A stretch of 64,000 bases of DNA from the IMG/VR virus record IMGVR_UViG_3300027140_000003, positions 37,864 to 101,863 of that record. One strand, given 5' to 3'. Position 1 is the first letter of the stretch. Each line of letters opens with the position of its first letter. Below the pieces are notes generated by a model that searched no databases, had not been told where the DNA came from, and worked only from the letters and a program-made list of their open reading frames with translations. Shown one piece after another: positions 6,511-14,439 of this stretch. This DNA is from a virus. Both the position numbers and the translations under genes were made by a program.

Positions 6511-6783
6511 TCATAATTCATTTGGCTTCCAGCTATCCCAGTCGTAGTTTCGTTTCTTTGCAAACTCTTGTTGCTTCTCATGAGTGGATAATGAATATTG
6601 AATGGTTTCTTCCGTGTTTTGTTGTGCGCCAGCATGGAGATTGAGCAGTGCAATTGACTTCATAATACCTGACTTTACACCAACGTGGAAACCCAGATCT
6701 CGTGGGCTCATTCCTTCAGTTGATAATGCATTGAGGCGATACCATTCTTTACGTAGAATATTAATCTGTTCTTTGTGTTCCAT
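6511..6783 (-). CDS. Hypothetical protein (90 aa)
   Basis: Start taken at MEHKEQINILRKEWYRL (6783), inside the end of the upstream gene; MNRETDTQ at 6807 is an alternative. A helical charged protein, probably a small cytoplasmic phage protein. No motif is recognised. Confidence 0.6.
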   Translation of the reverse strand: MEHKEQINILRKEWYRLNALSTEGMSPRDLGFHVGVKSGIMKSIALLNLHAGAQQNTEETIQYSLSTHEKQQEFAKKRNYDWDSWKPNEL

Positions 6784-7039
6784 TTGAGTGTCTGTCTCTC
6801 TGTTCATCGATATTTTGGAATAATTTCTGTTCTTGAATAGTGAGTTCTTTAAAGGTTTTTCTTGGATTGGCACACATGTGGCACTTTGGATTACCACAGT
6901 TCATTGGTGATTTCTTTGCAAGTCTATGGGGATCGTCCACTGGTACGTGGTTTTGTTTGGCTATTCGAGTTTCTTTTCGAATATGATTTTCTTTTTGTTG
7001 GAGTCGCTTGGAATGTTTGATTTTGGATTCTTCGTCCAT
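6761..7039 (-). CDS. Small Cys-rich protein of the CxMCxNPRK type (92 aa)
   Basis: A basic N-terminal half precedes NCGNPKCHMCANPRKTF (about residues 47-63) and TIQEQKLFQN. The C-x4-C-x2-C cluster followed by NPRK is a motif of a widespread family of tiny bacterial and phage proteins whose function is unknown; zinc binding is likely. Its start uses the repeated GAGGTGA ribosome-binding leader. Confidence 0.7.
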   Translation of the reverse strand: MDEESKIKHSKRLQQKENHIRKETRIAKQNHVPVDDPHRLAKKSPMNCGNPKCHMCANPRKTFKELTIQEQKLFQNIDEQRDRHSNGTQRTD

Positions 7040-7056
7040 GATTCACCTCGCTTCGC

Positions 7057-7251
7057 TTAGTTGGATTTGTTTTCGATCTTTGTGCAGGTCAGATGATCCG
7101 TGAGTTCACAGCGTTCCATGCTACCATTTTGTGTATTGAAACGATAAACCTTATTCTCGTGGATTGTATAGGAAAACTTTGCGTTGTCCACTGCTGGCAT
7201 GGATACTTGATAACCCAGCAGTGCAACCATAAGTGCTGTCAGTGCGATCAT
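7057..7251 (-). CDS. Small exported or membrane-anchored protein (64 aa)
   Basis: An N-terminal hydrophobic helix (MIALTALMVALLGYQV) is followed by a short soluble tail with two Cys (MERCELTDHLTCTK), consistent with an exported disulfide-bonded peptide. It overlaps the upstream gene by 4 bp (ATGA). Confidence 0.65.
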   Translation of the reverse strand: MIALTALMVALLGYQVSMPAVDNAKFSYTIHENKVYRFNTQNGSMERCELTDHLTCTKIENKSN

Positions 7252-7466
7252 TTTTGCTCCAGTTTGTTGATTCTCAGGGATAAATCTCTGGTCTCTGATA
7301 TAGATTGATTGTGTATCATTTGTAGTCTGTCATGAATACGCTTGAGTTTGATATAGACCATGACGAAACCAAGGATAAGAACAGTGGCTGTAACACCCAG
7401 TCCAGCGATTACACCAGTGATCCATGACCATAATGAACCGACCTCTGCAATGATATTGGTCAGCAT
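7248..7466 (-). CDS. Membrane protein with coiled-coil tail (72 aa)
   Basis: One or two membrane segments (around residues 14-40, GVIAGLGVTATVLILGFV) are followed by a helical coiled coil (KRIHDRLQMIHNQSISETRD). The layout resembles small phage membrane proteins including some holin accessory proteins, but nothing specific identifies it. Confidence 0.65.
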   Translation of the reverse strand: MLTNIIAEVGSLWSWITGVIAGLGVTATVLILGFVMVYIKLKRIHDRLQMIHNQSISETRDLSLRINKLEQK

Positions 7467-7597
7467 GGAGTGATTGAAATTAGTCGTTTACCAAGGTCGT
7501 TGGCGAACTTTGTTGCAGTTGCTTCGTCTTTGAATAACTTAACCAGAGCTACAGTGTGTCGTTCATTGGTGTCTGGCACGTACTTTACTTTCCACAT
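7460..7597 (-). CDS. Hypothetical protein (45 aa)
   Basis: The 45-codon frame starts MWKVKYVPDTNERHTV and overlaps both neighbours (7 bp and 35 bp). Small mixed alpha/beta protein; function unknown. Confidence 0.55.
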   Translation of the reverse strand: MWKVKYVPDTNERHTVALVKLFKDEATATKFANDLGKRLISITPC

Positions 7598-7748
7598 AAT
7601 ACATCCTTTCGTTCAAATGTTTCCTACACGTTTTCAGATAGATTGGCTTACCTGTCTTACCTTTGGCTCCAAATGCTTGTGCAAACCGATCGCATCCTTT
7701 ATGTTTGCAGAGTGGAGGTGGATTATTGAGTAGATCCGCCATAGACAT
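7563..7748 (-). CDS. Small Cys/His zinc-binding protein (61 aa)
   Basis: CKHKGCDRFAQAFG followed by YLKTCRKHLNE forms a C-x4-C...C-x2-H cluster that resembles a zinc finger common in small phage proteins. The ATG at 7748 is inside the upstream gene. Confidence 0.6.
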   Translation of the reverse strand: MSMADLLNNPPPLCKHKGCDRFAQAFGAKGKTGKPIYLKTCRKHLNERMYYVESKVRARHQ

Positions 7749-7863
7749 TGGATTCTAGCTGTCTCACTCGTTCATTGGCTTGTGCCAATAATTGTTCCAA
7801 CTCTTTAATGCGTTGAGCCATCGCTAGGATGGCTTCGGTTTCTTGTTGCTGTAGGGTTTTCAT
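7723..7863 (-). CDS. Coiled-coil peptide (46 aa)
   Basis: The frame MKTLQQQETEAILAMAQRIK is an uninterrupted heptad-type helix of about 35 residues. TAATG overlap with the upstream gene and a 26-bp overlap downstream. Possibly an oligomerisation peptide; no function known. Confidence 0.6.
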   Translation of the reverse strand: MKTLQQQETEAILAMAQRIKELEQLLAQANERVRQLESNVYGGSTQ

Positions 7864-8045
7864 TACTCAGTCATAACATCAGTTGGATTTGCAATAATCA
7901 AACCACCATTTTCATCGATGGCGTAGACTTGTCCCCAGACTGCTTCGTTACCTTGATATTCCATTACCTGTGTCTTCACTGTTGCTTTGATACCTTTGAT
8001 GGTGACTTTGTCGCCTTCGTTGAATGTTGGGTTTCCGATTGACAT
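7863..8045 (-). CDS. Small beta-barrel-like protein (60 aa)
   Basis: NEGDKVTIKGIKATVKTQVM reads as an SH3/KOW-like strand pattern. A strong TTAGGAG ribosome-binding site precedes the ATG. Twenty-two bases before the ATG is CATAAATA (8067-8074), a late-promoter-like motif. Confidence 0.65.
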   Translation of the reverse strand: MSIGNPTFNEGDKVTIKGIKATVKTQVMEYQGNEAVWGQVYAIDENGGLIIANPTDVMTE

Positions 8046-8046
8046 T

Positions 8047-8211
8047 TCATTTTCTCCTAAAAAAATTATTTATGGCTTGTAGTAAATTATAGAATCGAGA
8101 CCAATGGGGTGGATGGTGCGGACATCTACCCTGTCTCCAGTCGCAATCTGACTGGTAGTATCGTCCGCAGACTTTGCATCGATCCATTCCGTCAGTTGGA
8201 AAAGGTTTCAT
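8047..8211 (-). CDS. Zinc-ribbon-like small protein (54 aa)
   Basis: The 54-codon frame starting at 8211 has CKVCGRYYQSDC and RCPHHPPH, four Cys and several His in a small zinc-ribbon arrangement. It overlaps the TctC-like gene by 4 bp (ATGA). Confidence 0.6.
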   Translation of the reverse strand: MKPFPTDGMDRCKVCGRYYQSDCDWRQGRCPHHPPHWSRFYNLLQAINNFFRRK

Positions 8212-9089
8212 TTACTGGCTTCCTCGATTTCTTTGCGATATCTGTTTTGTTGTATACGTACCACGCTGACAGATGCTTTGTAAAACTCTTCTGCTGATTC
8301 AGTTGGGACTTTCATACCTGACAACTTAAAGAGTTCATCCGCTCCAATCTTATTCTGAGCATCGTTCAGAATAATTGAGATAACTTTACGCTTGGCAGGG
8401 TTCATGTCTTTGTGAGCCACAGTAATATTGAATACGTATGGTGCTTTAATTCCGTTTTCTCCTAGTGTCTTCAGCTTGGGTGCTTGTGGCAGTCTGGATG
8501 GGCAGGATGCTGCAAATGCTTCCAGTTTTGGATTCTTGGTCTTCATGGACTCATACGCTTCATAGCGATCCACGACCATGGTCACACCATTATTTCCAGC
8601 CATGTTAATCAATGCATCGTTGTTGGACTTGAAAACGATATAGCGAACTGGAAACTTATATTTCTCGCCCATTGCCAGTCCAGTCAGGTGTGCTGCATTA
8701 CCGAAACCTACACCACCAATAGTCATCTCTTTGATACCTTTGACTGGTCCATTGGTAATCACTACCCAACATGCATCGCCCTGTGCGTGGATAGGGATAT
8801 AATCTTCTTCCTTTACTGCACCTTTGTTTACGTTCTCAACGAATGCTGGTGCAATAATAGCCAGACTGTTCTCGTCCATGGATTTCAGTGCAATAACCTG
8901 ATTACCTCCAGGTTTGAATTCAAGGATAAACTTGTAAATGTTCTGTGACTTGTTGGCTTCATCCACGATACGTAGCATTCCTGGAGTTCCAGAATGCGAT
9001 GGACTGTATGGTGAGTAAATTCTAACTGTCTCTTGTGCGTATACGTTCAGACTAAACAACGCACCGATAATTAAACTGGCTAACTTCAT
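8208..9089 (-). CDS. Periplasmic tripartite-tricarboxylate-type (TctC/Bug) solute-binding protein
   Basis: A 293-residue exported protein. The signal peptide is MKLASLIIGALFSLNVYAQ with cleavage near AQ-E. The mature part has the two-lobed solute-receptor pattern of the Bug/TctC family: an early strand with SPYSPSHSGTPGM, FKPGGNQVIAL, GVGFGNAAHLTG and later PKLKTLGENGIKAP. In bacteria such receptors capture carboxylates for a three-component transporter; the family is greatly expanded in Burkholderiales. No transporter subunits are adjacent, so the phage protein probably feeds or alters a host transporter. Start is ATG at 9089 after GAGAGGTGG; TGATG overlap with the upstream gene. Confidence 0.8.
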   Translation of the reverse strand: MKLASLIIGALFSLNVYAQETVRIYSPYSPSHSGTPGMLRIVDEANKSQNIYKFILEFKPGGNQVIALKSMDENSLAIIAPAFVENVNKGAVKEEDYIPIHAQGDACWVVITNGPVKGIKEMTIGGVGFGNAAHLTGLAMGEKYKFPVRYIVFKSNNDALINMAGNNGVTMVVDRYEAYESMKTKNPKLEAFAASCPSRLPQAPKLKTLGENGIKAPYVFNITVAHKDMNPAKRKVISIILNDAQNKIGADELFKLSGMKVPTESAEEFYKASVSVVRIQQNRYRKEIEEASK

Positions 9090-9274
9090 CAACCACCTCT
9101 CCCTGCTGCTCGTGTAACTGGTTTATTTGAAGCAATACGTCCAACTGCTTTCTTGACTGCACTGCTGGCTTCTTTCTTACTCATGCCATATTCCTTCATA
9201 GCATTATTACGTGCTTTCTTTTTGGCTTTCTTAAGCAATTTCTTTGCTTCCCACTGCTCTTTAAATGTACTCAT
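9089..9274 (-). CDS. Very basic small protein (61 aa)
   Basis: About a third of residues are Lys or Arg (KKLLKKAKKKARNNAMKEYG). A helical, nucleic-acid-binding peptide is likely. It is first behind the promoter at 9294-9322 with an AGGAGA ribosome-binding site. Confidence 0.7.
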   Translation of the reverse strand: MSTFKEQWEAKKLLKKAKKKARNNAMKEYGMSKKEASSAVKKAVGRIASNKPVTRAAGRGG

Positions 9275-9293
9275 ATTTTAATCTCCTGTAACA

Positions 9294-9322
9294 ATTATAC
9301 TACAACCTCGTTTATTTGTCAA
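9294..9322 (-). promoter_or_regulatory. Consensus sigma70 promoter
   Basis: TTGACA (9317-9322), 17 bp, TATAAT (9294-9299), matching the bacterial consensus in every base. It reads the basic protein and the TctC-like protein. Confidence 0.9.
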
Positions 9323-10016
9323 ATACAAAACCAAACGTATAGCTGGTTTCAGATTTTGCAAGTTCATTGCAAGATTCCATAATACCATAGTAAGTGTATT
9401 CTTTTGCAATAATACTTTCTCCCACGTTCACTGCTATAACTCTGTCTGGTTTTAATTGGCTCACAACATCACATAAACTTACATTGTATATATTTTGTAG
9501 ACACGAGAATATGGTGACCTTATTTCTATCTATACTTTGGTTATGCATGAGAACGAAGTCGTCATAATAATTTCTAATTTCTGTCTGCAAACCAGTCATC
9601 TCGCCAATAAGTTCAGCTGCTATTTGTGGTGCACCTTTGGTGTCAATAACTTCAATATCATCATAAGCAGATAATAACACTTTACTTATTGCATCATCCA
9701 AATATGGACTGCCAGGAGTAAATAACACTGCACGTTCAAACAATAATTCAGAGTGCAGTTTCTTTAACTGGCTCAATAAGTTTATGGTTGCTTTGGCAGG
9801 ATCTCTATCTGAATCCCATATATTAAGAACTGTATAATCAACACCCATATTATGTATTATCTTATATCCTGCAGGTGCATTCTTTTCGTCATTACTAACC
9901 ATAATGCCGATCCAATTTTTGTTCTGCTTCAGACTGGTTACTATATCACGAAACTCTTGCGTTACAGTTGCGTTGGTAATTGGTAAACCAACTCTGCTTA
10001 TATCATATCTACTCAT
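9312..10016 (-). CDS. Possible tetrapyrrole-methylase-fold protein (234 aa)
   Basis: The middle (VLFTPGSPYLDDAISKVLL, about residues 98-116, then IEVIDTKGAP) resembles the glycine-rich loops of SAM-dependent tetrapyrrole methylases (CbiE/borosin-type). The C-terminal half (about residues 165-234) has two further strands with VIAVNVGES. The match is weak and the first glycine loop is not obvious. It sits at the end of a six-gene enzyme cluster. A hypothetical protein with Rossmann-like fold is the safe reading. Confidence 0.45.
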   Translation of the reverse strand: MSRYDISRVGLPITNATVTQEFRDIVTSLKQNKNWIGIMVSNDEKNAPAGYKIIHNMGVDYTVLNIWDSDRDPAKATINLLSQLKKLHSELLFERAVLFTPGSPYLDDAISKVLLSAYDDIEVIDTKGAPQIAAELIGEMTGLQTEIRNYYDDFVLMHNQSIDRNKVTIFSCLQNIYNVSLCDVVSQLKPDRVIAVNVGESIIAKEYTYYGIMESCNELAKSETSYTFGFVFDK

Positions 10017-10269
10017 CGAATTTAATCTTATTCAAGATTGGATCGTCTGGATGTTCTTCCTTCATTCTCTTGATAAAATCAACTACCTTTTGCAGCACGA
10101 TAAACCCAAACAACTGTGGTATAAATGCATGCAATAACATTGCCAATGCCCAAATAATAAACACCAGTGCCATGTGCAATGCCCAGAACATGTGTTTAAA
10201 ATAGAACAACAATCCTGTCGTTGTTCTGGAATATTTGGCTGCTTCTTTTAAATGATTTTCAAACCACAT
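10009..10269 (-). CDS. Membrane-associated protein of the DUF6356 type (86 aa)
   Basis: The pattern HLKEAAKYSRTTTGLLFYFK, then an internal helix and LLHAFIPQLFGFIVLQKVV, matches what I recall of DUF6356, small bacterial proteins with a conserved HAFxPxLF. One membrane helix is likely (about residues 28-55). Function unknown. Confidence 0.6.
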   Translation of the reverse strand: MWFENHLKEAAKYSRTTTGLLFYFKHMFWALHMALVFIIWALAMLLHAFIPQLFGFIVLQKVVDFIKRMKEEHPDDPILNKIKFDE

Positions 10270-10270
10270 A

Positions 10271-10783
10271 TTAGTATTCAGTTATGTTTAGGGTTTTCAT
10301 AAAACTTAAAGTATCCTCGTAGGAAGATTCTCTAACACACAAACTTAATATAATTCTTTCTTCATTACATGGATTGACTACGCAATGTTCTTTCTTAACA
10401 TTTAAAATTGTAGGTTTACCGATGATGTATTTAACTGTATGTGTCTTATAATATATGATTTCTTTAACATCATACATTGGTTTTCTGTATAATGCAACTG
10501 CATTATCACCTTGTTTGATTACAAAGTTAATGGAGCATTTCCTAATGTCTTTGTCGATATGCCAATTATAGAATGTGTTTGGTGGATTCTTAATCCAGAG
10601 AGCAGTAACTTCTCCTATGTTTTGCTTGAGTATTTGCATAAACTTGCTATCGTTAAACGAACACTTAGTTCCACGAAAATCATGTGGATGAAAATGTTCT
10701 TTGTAGGTAGCATTTAAAGCATCTGCGAACAAAGCTGACGATAATGTGGGATAATTTTCGAAACAGTAATAAAGATCTTCCAT
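10271..10783 (-). CDS. 2OG-Fe(II) oxygenase-like protein (170 aa)
   Basis: HID at about 75-77 (NWHIDKD) and His 133 (KKEHCVVN) give an HxD...H iron site, with Arg 143 (EERIILS) in the 2-oxoglutarate position. KPTILNVKKEHCV is the strand-turn before the distal His typical of hydroxylases of the aspartyl/asparaginyl or PF13640-like sort. TAATG overlap with the methyltransferase upstream fixes the start. Confidence 0.65.
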   Translation of the reverse strand: MEDLYYCFENYPTLSSALFADALNATYKEHFHPHDFRGTKCSFNDSKFMQILKQNIGEVTALWIKNPPNTFYNWHIDKDIRKCSINFVIKQGDNAVALYRKPMYDVKEIIYYKTHTVKYIIGKPTILNVKKEHCVVNPCNEERIILSLCVRESSYEDTLSFMKTLNITEY

Positions 10784-12219
10784 TATTTCTCGCAATAAAA
10801 TGTAACAAAACTAAATCTACTATTAATTATTTGAATTGACTTGAATCCTATATCTTTAAGAGTTTGCATATACCATTCAACTGGCATCAAATTCATATAT
10901 CCTTTTAATTTTTCTTCTTTCCCATATATGTATTCGTTGGTCACACCATTGTTGCGTTTGAAGTCATAATACATTTCTTTAATAATTTGATCCTGCGGTG
11001 TCTTGTCTGATAAAATAAACACACCATTGTGTTTCATATTATCGTATATATCTTGAATGTATTGTTTACGCTCATCGACAAAATGTAATGTCCAGTTTGC
11101 CAACACCATATCATAATTTCCTTTTGGCAGCTTACTTGACATAACTACTTTATGTTTGTATAAACTGTTTGTAATCATTTCTGCTGAGTTATCAACACCA
11201 GATATATTTTTGAATCCGTCTTTTACAAAAATATCCATAGTGTGCCCCAGAGCAGAACCCACATCAATAATAGAGATGTTTTTATCAAACTTTTTGTTGG
11301 CGACTCCAAGACACATACCAAGAACTCTCTCGTAATCTGGTATATTGGTCATTGCTTCTTGCTGGAATCGTTTTGCTACAGAATCATCAAAAGACCACTG
11401 GGGTGTTCCAGGAAGTTCTTTAAACTGTGAGGATGTGGTATTGGATTGTAAAGAAACTTTTTTAGTTTCCTGTTTTTTAAATCTACCGATGTATCTCTCA
11501 ACTGTAATCGTGGACGCATCTTTGGAGCTATCAGTTTTATAATCATAAATCGGTGTATTGTATGCATCTAAACTTGAATTTATTTTTTCTGGTTCAAGTT
11601 TACCACCATCGTTAACGAATCCATTTTCATGTAAGATAAATGATACTGCTTTAAATCCAGCAATAGCAGTAAATCCTTCAGAATATCTGTAATTACTTTC
11701 TGGTGTTTCTTTTGGAACAACCATTCTGTATGGCTTAAACTCAATTCTTGGGTATACTGGTTCTTCTACTTCCATAGATTCAATAATGATATATTCATTT
11801 GCTACAAGACTCATATGTCTAATAAGTTCAATTACATCAGTGAATCCATGAATCACTCCTGCAGCTATAATTATATCGTATTTGTCATTCAAATAAGATG
11901 CGTCTCTTAAAAATTGTAAAGCATCCTTTTCAATTATAGAAAAATTTGTATGATATTTCGATAACATCTGACTAGATGAACGTGCGAACTCTTTTTGTAA
12001 TTCAACACCAGTGTAATTTTTAGCACCATTCATTAATGCCCATTGACCATATGCACCATAACAACTACCAAGATCTAAAATGGTTTTACCTTCGATTAAC
12101 CATTTAGGTAAACTCACCTCACATCGTTTAGTCATAGTTTCATAATTAACCTGAACCATGGAACGATCTTTTCTTGGATCGGCATCAACAAATTCTTTAT
12201 ACTTCTCGAAGAACATCAT
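10783..12219 (-). CDS. Double SAM methyltransferase; C-terminal half CmoA-like
   Basis: A 478-residue fusion of two class I methyltransferase domains. Domain 1 (about residues 35-180) has ILDLGSCYGAYGQWAL for motif I and AAGVIHGF for the motif IV region. Domain 2 (about 295-478) has IIDVGSALGHTMDIF, GVDNSAEMI, LANWTLHFVDERK and a late YYDFKRNNG. The last three match E. coli CmoA (carboxy-SAM synthase of the tRNA cmo5U34 pathway) in order and wording. Domain 1 resembles CmoB more loosely. The linker is Ser/Thr/Lys rich. A tRNA-wobble modification role is attractive next to the tRNA array but is inference; the CmoA arginine that contacts carboxy-SAM is not evident by eye. Confidence 0.7.
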   Translation of the reverse strand: MMFFEKYKEFVDADPRKDRSMVQVNYETMTKRCEVSLPKWLIEGKTILDLGSCYGAYGQWALMNGAKNYTGVELQKEFARSSSQMLSKYHTNFSIIEKDALQFLRDASYLNDKYDIIIAAGVIHGFTDVIELIRHMSLVANEYIIIESMEVEEPVYPRIEFKPYRMVVPKETPESNYRYSEGFTAIAGFKAVSFILHENGFVNDGGKLEPEKINSSLDAYNTPIYDYKTDSSKDASTITVERYIGRFKKQETKKVSLQSNTTSSQFKELPGTPQWSFDDSVAKRFQQEAMTNIPDYERVLGMCLGVANKKFDKNISIIDVGSALGHTMDIFVKDGFKNISGVDNSAEMITNSLYKHKVVMSSKLPKGNYDMVLANWTLHFVDERKQYIQDIYDNMKHNGVFILSDKTPQDQIIKEMYYDFKRNNGVTNEYIYGKEEKLKGYMNLMPVEWYMQTLKDIGFKSIQIINSRFSFVTFYCEK

Positions 12220-12908
12220 ACCTCGATACTCCCCATTTTATATACTTGTTGTTCATTCTTCTCAAGTTCTTTAATGAAGTCTGAGTGCTTCCAATGAATA
12301 TTGGATACAACTGCGTTTCTATAATCATAACGTGCGTTATCATAATCAGTCGGCTCAACGAAGTGAACCAGATAACCTGGATGAATAACCATCAGTCCAC
12401 GTTCAACAGCAATGCGTTTGAATGGTGTAAATTGATTGTGCCACATAACACCACCACGTGGATCAAGTAACACCAAATTACCTGCGTTGCGTTTAGGTAC
12501 TGTGAGATAGATAATACCTACACCCAAAGTCTGGGCATGCTTGTGTGGTGAAATGCGATACACACTGTTCTGTTTGATATCTCTGAAGTAACCCTTCGAG
12601 CAGAACAATGGTGGCAATGGCATCTCAGTTAGTGGGCGATAGTATTTGTCTGTTAACTCAACAAACTTTTTCTCTACTTCTCTAAAACTATCAGGTAGAT
12701 CTGGTAGTTCCCATATATTAGTTTTGTTAAATGTAGCAGGTGATCCTGGCTTCAACAAATATTTCGTATCAGCTTCCAGTTGTTGAATAAATTCTTCAGT
12801 GAATGGTCTGGCTGTGACGACTGGTGTCTGCCAAAGATTATGTACCTCATCAACAACTTCATCGTTATGTCTTACATAAGTGATTGGTTTCTGTTCCATT
12901 GATTCCAT
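12216..12908 (-). CDS. 2OG-Fe(II) oxygenase (phage PF13759 type)
   Basis: A 230-residue protein with ISPHKHAQTLGVGIIYL (iron ligand region about 119-135), NLVLLDPRGG, and VIHPGYLVHFVEP (distal His about 182). This is the pattern of the putative 2OG-Fe(II) oxygenase family common in T4-like marine phages. Overlaps the methyltransferase start (ATGA). Confidence 0.8.
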   Translation of the reverse strand: MESMEQKPITYVRHNDEVVDEVHNLWQTPVVTARPFTEEFIQQLEADTKYLLKPGSPATFNKTNIWELPDLPDSFREVEKKFVELTDKYYRPLTEMPLPPLFCSKGYFRDIKQNSVYRISPHKHAQTLGVGIIYLTVPKRNAGNLVLLDPRGGVMWHNQFTPFKRIAVERGLMVIHPGYLVHFVEPTDYDNARYDYRNAVVSNIHWKHSDFIKELEKNEQQVYKMGSIEV

Positions 12909-13807
12909 TATATTCCTCTCAATAGGTTCATTACTCGATCTCTACTGCCAAGATAATCTACTTCAGTTTGCGGTGTAGTAATAAATCTTCGCTTTCTATT
13001 TTCTTCTTGCAACAGTGGTTCTGTTCTCCAAAAATATTCTGGATATCCTACATTTTTTGGTCTCCTGTCGCACCCCATTATTCTTGCTTTATTAACTGCA
13101 CTGTCGAAATTTAAATCATATTCTTTTATGTAGCTATAAACAATCTGCGGATTCCATTCCAGAAAGTTTATCGGCATTTCTGGATTGAGTTGGTGACTAA
13201 CTAAAAAAGGTAGGTGGGTGTAATAACCATCCTCAACGATCCTGTAGTCGTCATACTTATAAACATCCTGGCTAGTTTTCTTCATCTGCGATAAGACCAG
13301 ATCTGGGTAATGTGTATAATTACCCGAACCTGTTGTCAAAACACCACCATTTTTCTTAGCATATTCAGCACACTGGTTTATCGCATATACACCTGGAAAC
13401 CAACGCACACCAAACATGCGTGACTGTTTAATCAATCCATCACAGAATTGTTTGATTGATTGTTTAATTATTATTGGTTCTCTGTTATTCGCCTTACACC
13501 ATTCAATAGCCCACCAAACATCTAGTTCGTTTAGATCTTCTGCTTTGAATATAATTGGTTGAAAGTGAATCTTGTTTCGTAGGAATGTATTTGCCACATA
13601 CTCGGAGTCTATTCCTCCGCTCATTGCTACGTATATTTTACCGTAAGTTTGATATAATTCTTTTGCAACATTATCTGATGCTTGCGTAAAATTTATATCT
13701 TCTTTGGCTAATGATGTTGGTTTCAGCTTTACTGAGAATGTAGCACGCTGATTGACTATGCTGTAATCATAATGTACCCAGTCGTCACTACCATAACGAA
13801 ATTTCAT
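12908..13807 (-). CDS. PP-loop ATPase, asparagine-synthase-like
   Basis: The PP-loop signature AMSGGIDSEY is at residues 61-70, followed by strands as in the C-terminal domain of asparagine synthase and related ATP-pyrophosphatases. There is no N-terminal glutaminase (Cys2) domain, so ammonia or an amine would be the nucleophile if it is an amidating enzyme; tRNA thiolation and other adenylation chemistry is also possible. The start is ATG 13807 with GGAAAA before it. It lies within a row of 2OG oxygenases. Confidence 0.75.
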   Translation of the reverse strand: MKFRYGSDDWVHYDYSIVNQRATFSVKLKPTSLAKEDINFTQASDNVAKELYQTYGKIYVAMSGGIDSEYVANTFLRNKIHFQPIIFKAEDLNELDVWWAIEWCKANNREPIIIKQSIKQFCDGLIKQSRMFGVRWFPGVYAINQCAEYAKKNGGVLTTGSGNYTHYPDLVLSQMKKTSQDVYKYDDYRIVEDGYYTHLPFLVSHQLNPEMPINFLEWNPQIVYSYIKEYDLNFDSAVNKARIMGCDRRPKNVGYPEYFWRTEPLLQEENRKRRFITTPQTEVDYLGSRDRVMNLLRGI

Positions 13808-13808
13808 G

Positions 13809-14438
13809 TTATTTTCCAAACAATGCTTTCCGTGCGTCTTTAAAATAAAAAGTTCCAGGATTATTAACTCTAAGTGTTAACATCGCACGATGCTGATTCG
13901 ATTTGTTTACCCAACGATGCCATATATCTGTGTTGAACAATATAACATCATTTTGTTTAGCGCACATATGTTTAACTGGTTTGTGTTTAGTTTCATCGAA
14001 ATCATCAAACTCTCGTGAGTCGATTTTTTTCGCAGCTTTCACACCACCAACTTTATGTTTCTCGGTAAGGTCAACTAGATCTGGGGAATAACCTGGAGAG
14101 ATAACATCTGGATACCAACTTGTAGTGCACTTATCATCAAGAACTTTAACAGCAAAGTTAATACTGATTCTGTGATCTCTACCATCTTTATGCACAGGTG
14201 ATTTATATCCACCATTTGTATAAAATATTGATACACGACGTTTCATTAAATCAAGATATGGAAGTAATTGTGTTTCTTCCAATATCTGTTGTCCTGTTTC
14301 GTCATCAAATGTCAGAAATCTATCATGATCGAATTTATAGTTTTCCAAATGGTAATTGCATAAGTCAATTACTTTCTGTGCTGCTGGATAAGTGAATCTA
14401 ATATAATAAGGACTACAGTCCTCCAATATAGTAAACAT
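13809..14438 (-). CDS. 2OG-Fe(II) oxygenase-like protein (209 aa)
   Basis: HKD at 83-85 (SPVHKDGRDHRISINFAV) and NDVILFNTDIWHRWVN with distal His about 177, followed by HRAMLTLRV with the 2OG-binding Arg. KxxVSIFYTNGGY before the first motif is the usual strand. Third of four oxygenases in this cluster. Confidence 0.75.
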   Translation of the reverse strand: MFTILEDCSPYYIRFTYPAAQKVIDLCNYHLENYKFDHDRFLTFDDETGQQILEETQLLPYLDLMKRRVSIFYTNGGYKSPVHKDGRDHRISINFAVKVLDDKCTTSWYPDVISPGYSPDLVDLTEKHKVGGVKAAKKIDSREFDDFDETKHKPVKHMCAKQNDVILFNTDIWHRWVNKSNQHRAMLTLRVNNPGTFYFKDARKALFGK

Positions 14439-14439
14439 A

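Larger units (their letters stand above)
6484..7060. repeat. 16-bp direct repeat acting as ribosome-binding leader
   Basis: ACCTCGCTTCGCTTAG occurs at 6484-6499 and 7045-7060, each just upstream of a minus-strand start codon, where it reads CTAAGCGAAGCGAGGT and supplies the GAGGT ribosome-binding site. The core AAGCGAAGCGA also appears in the other orientation inside genes near 2402 and 2738. Confidence 0.7.

Noticed and set aside
7248-7466. Holin call for the 72-aa membrane protein
   Set aside because: The spanin pair at 50 kb with an XhlA-like protein is a better lysis region; nothing near 7 kb supports lysis.
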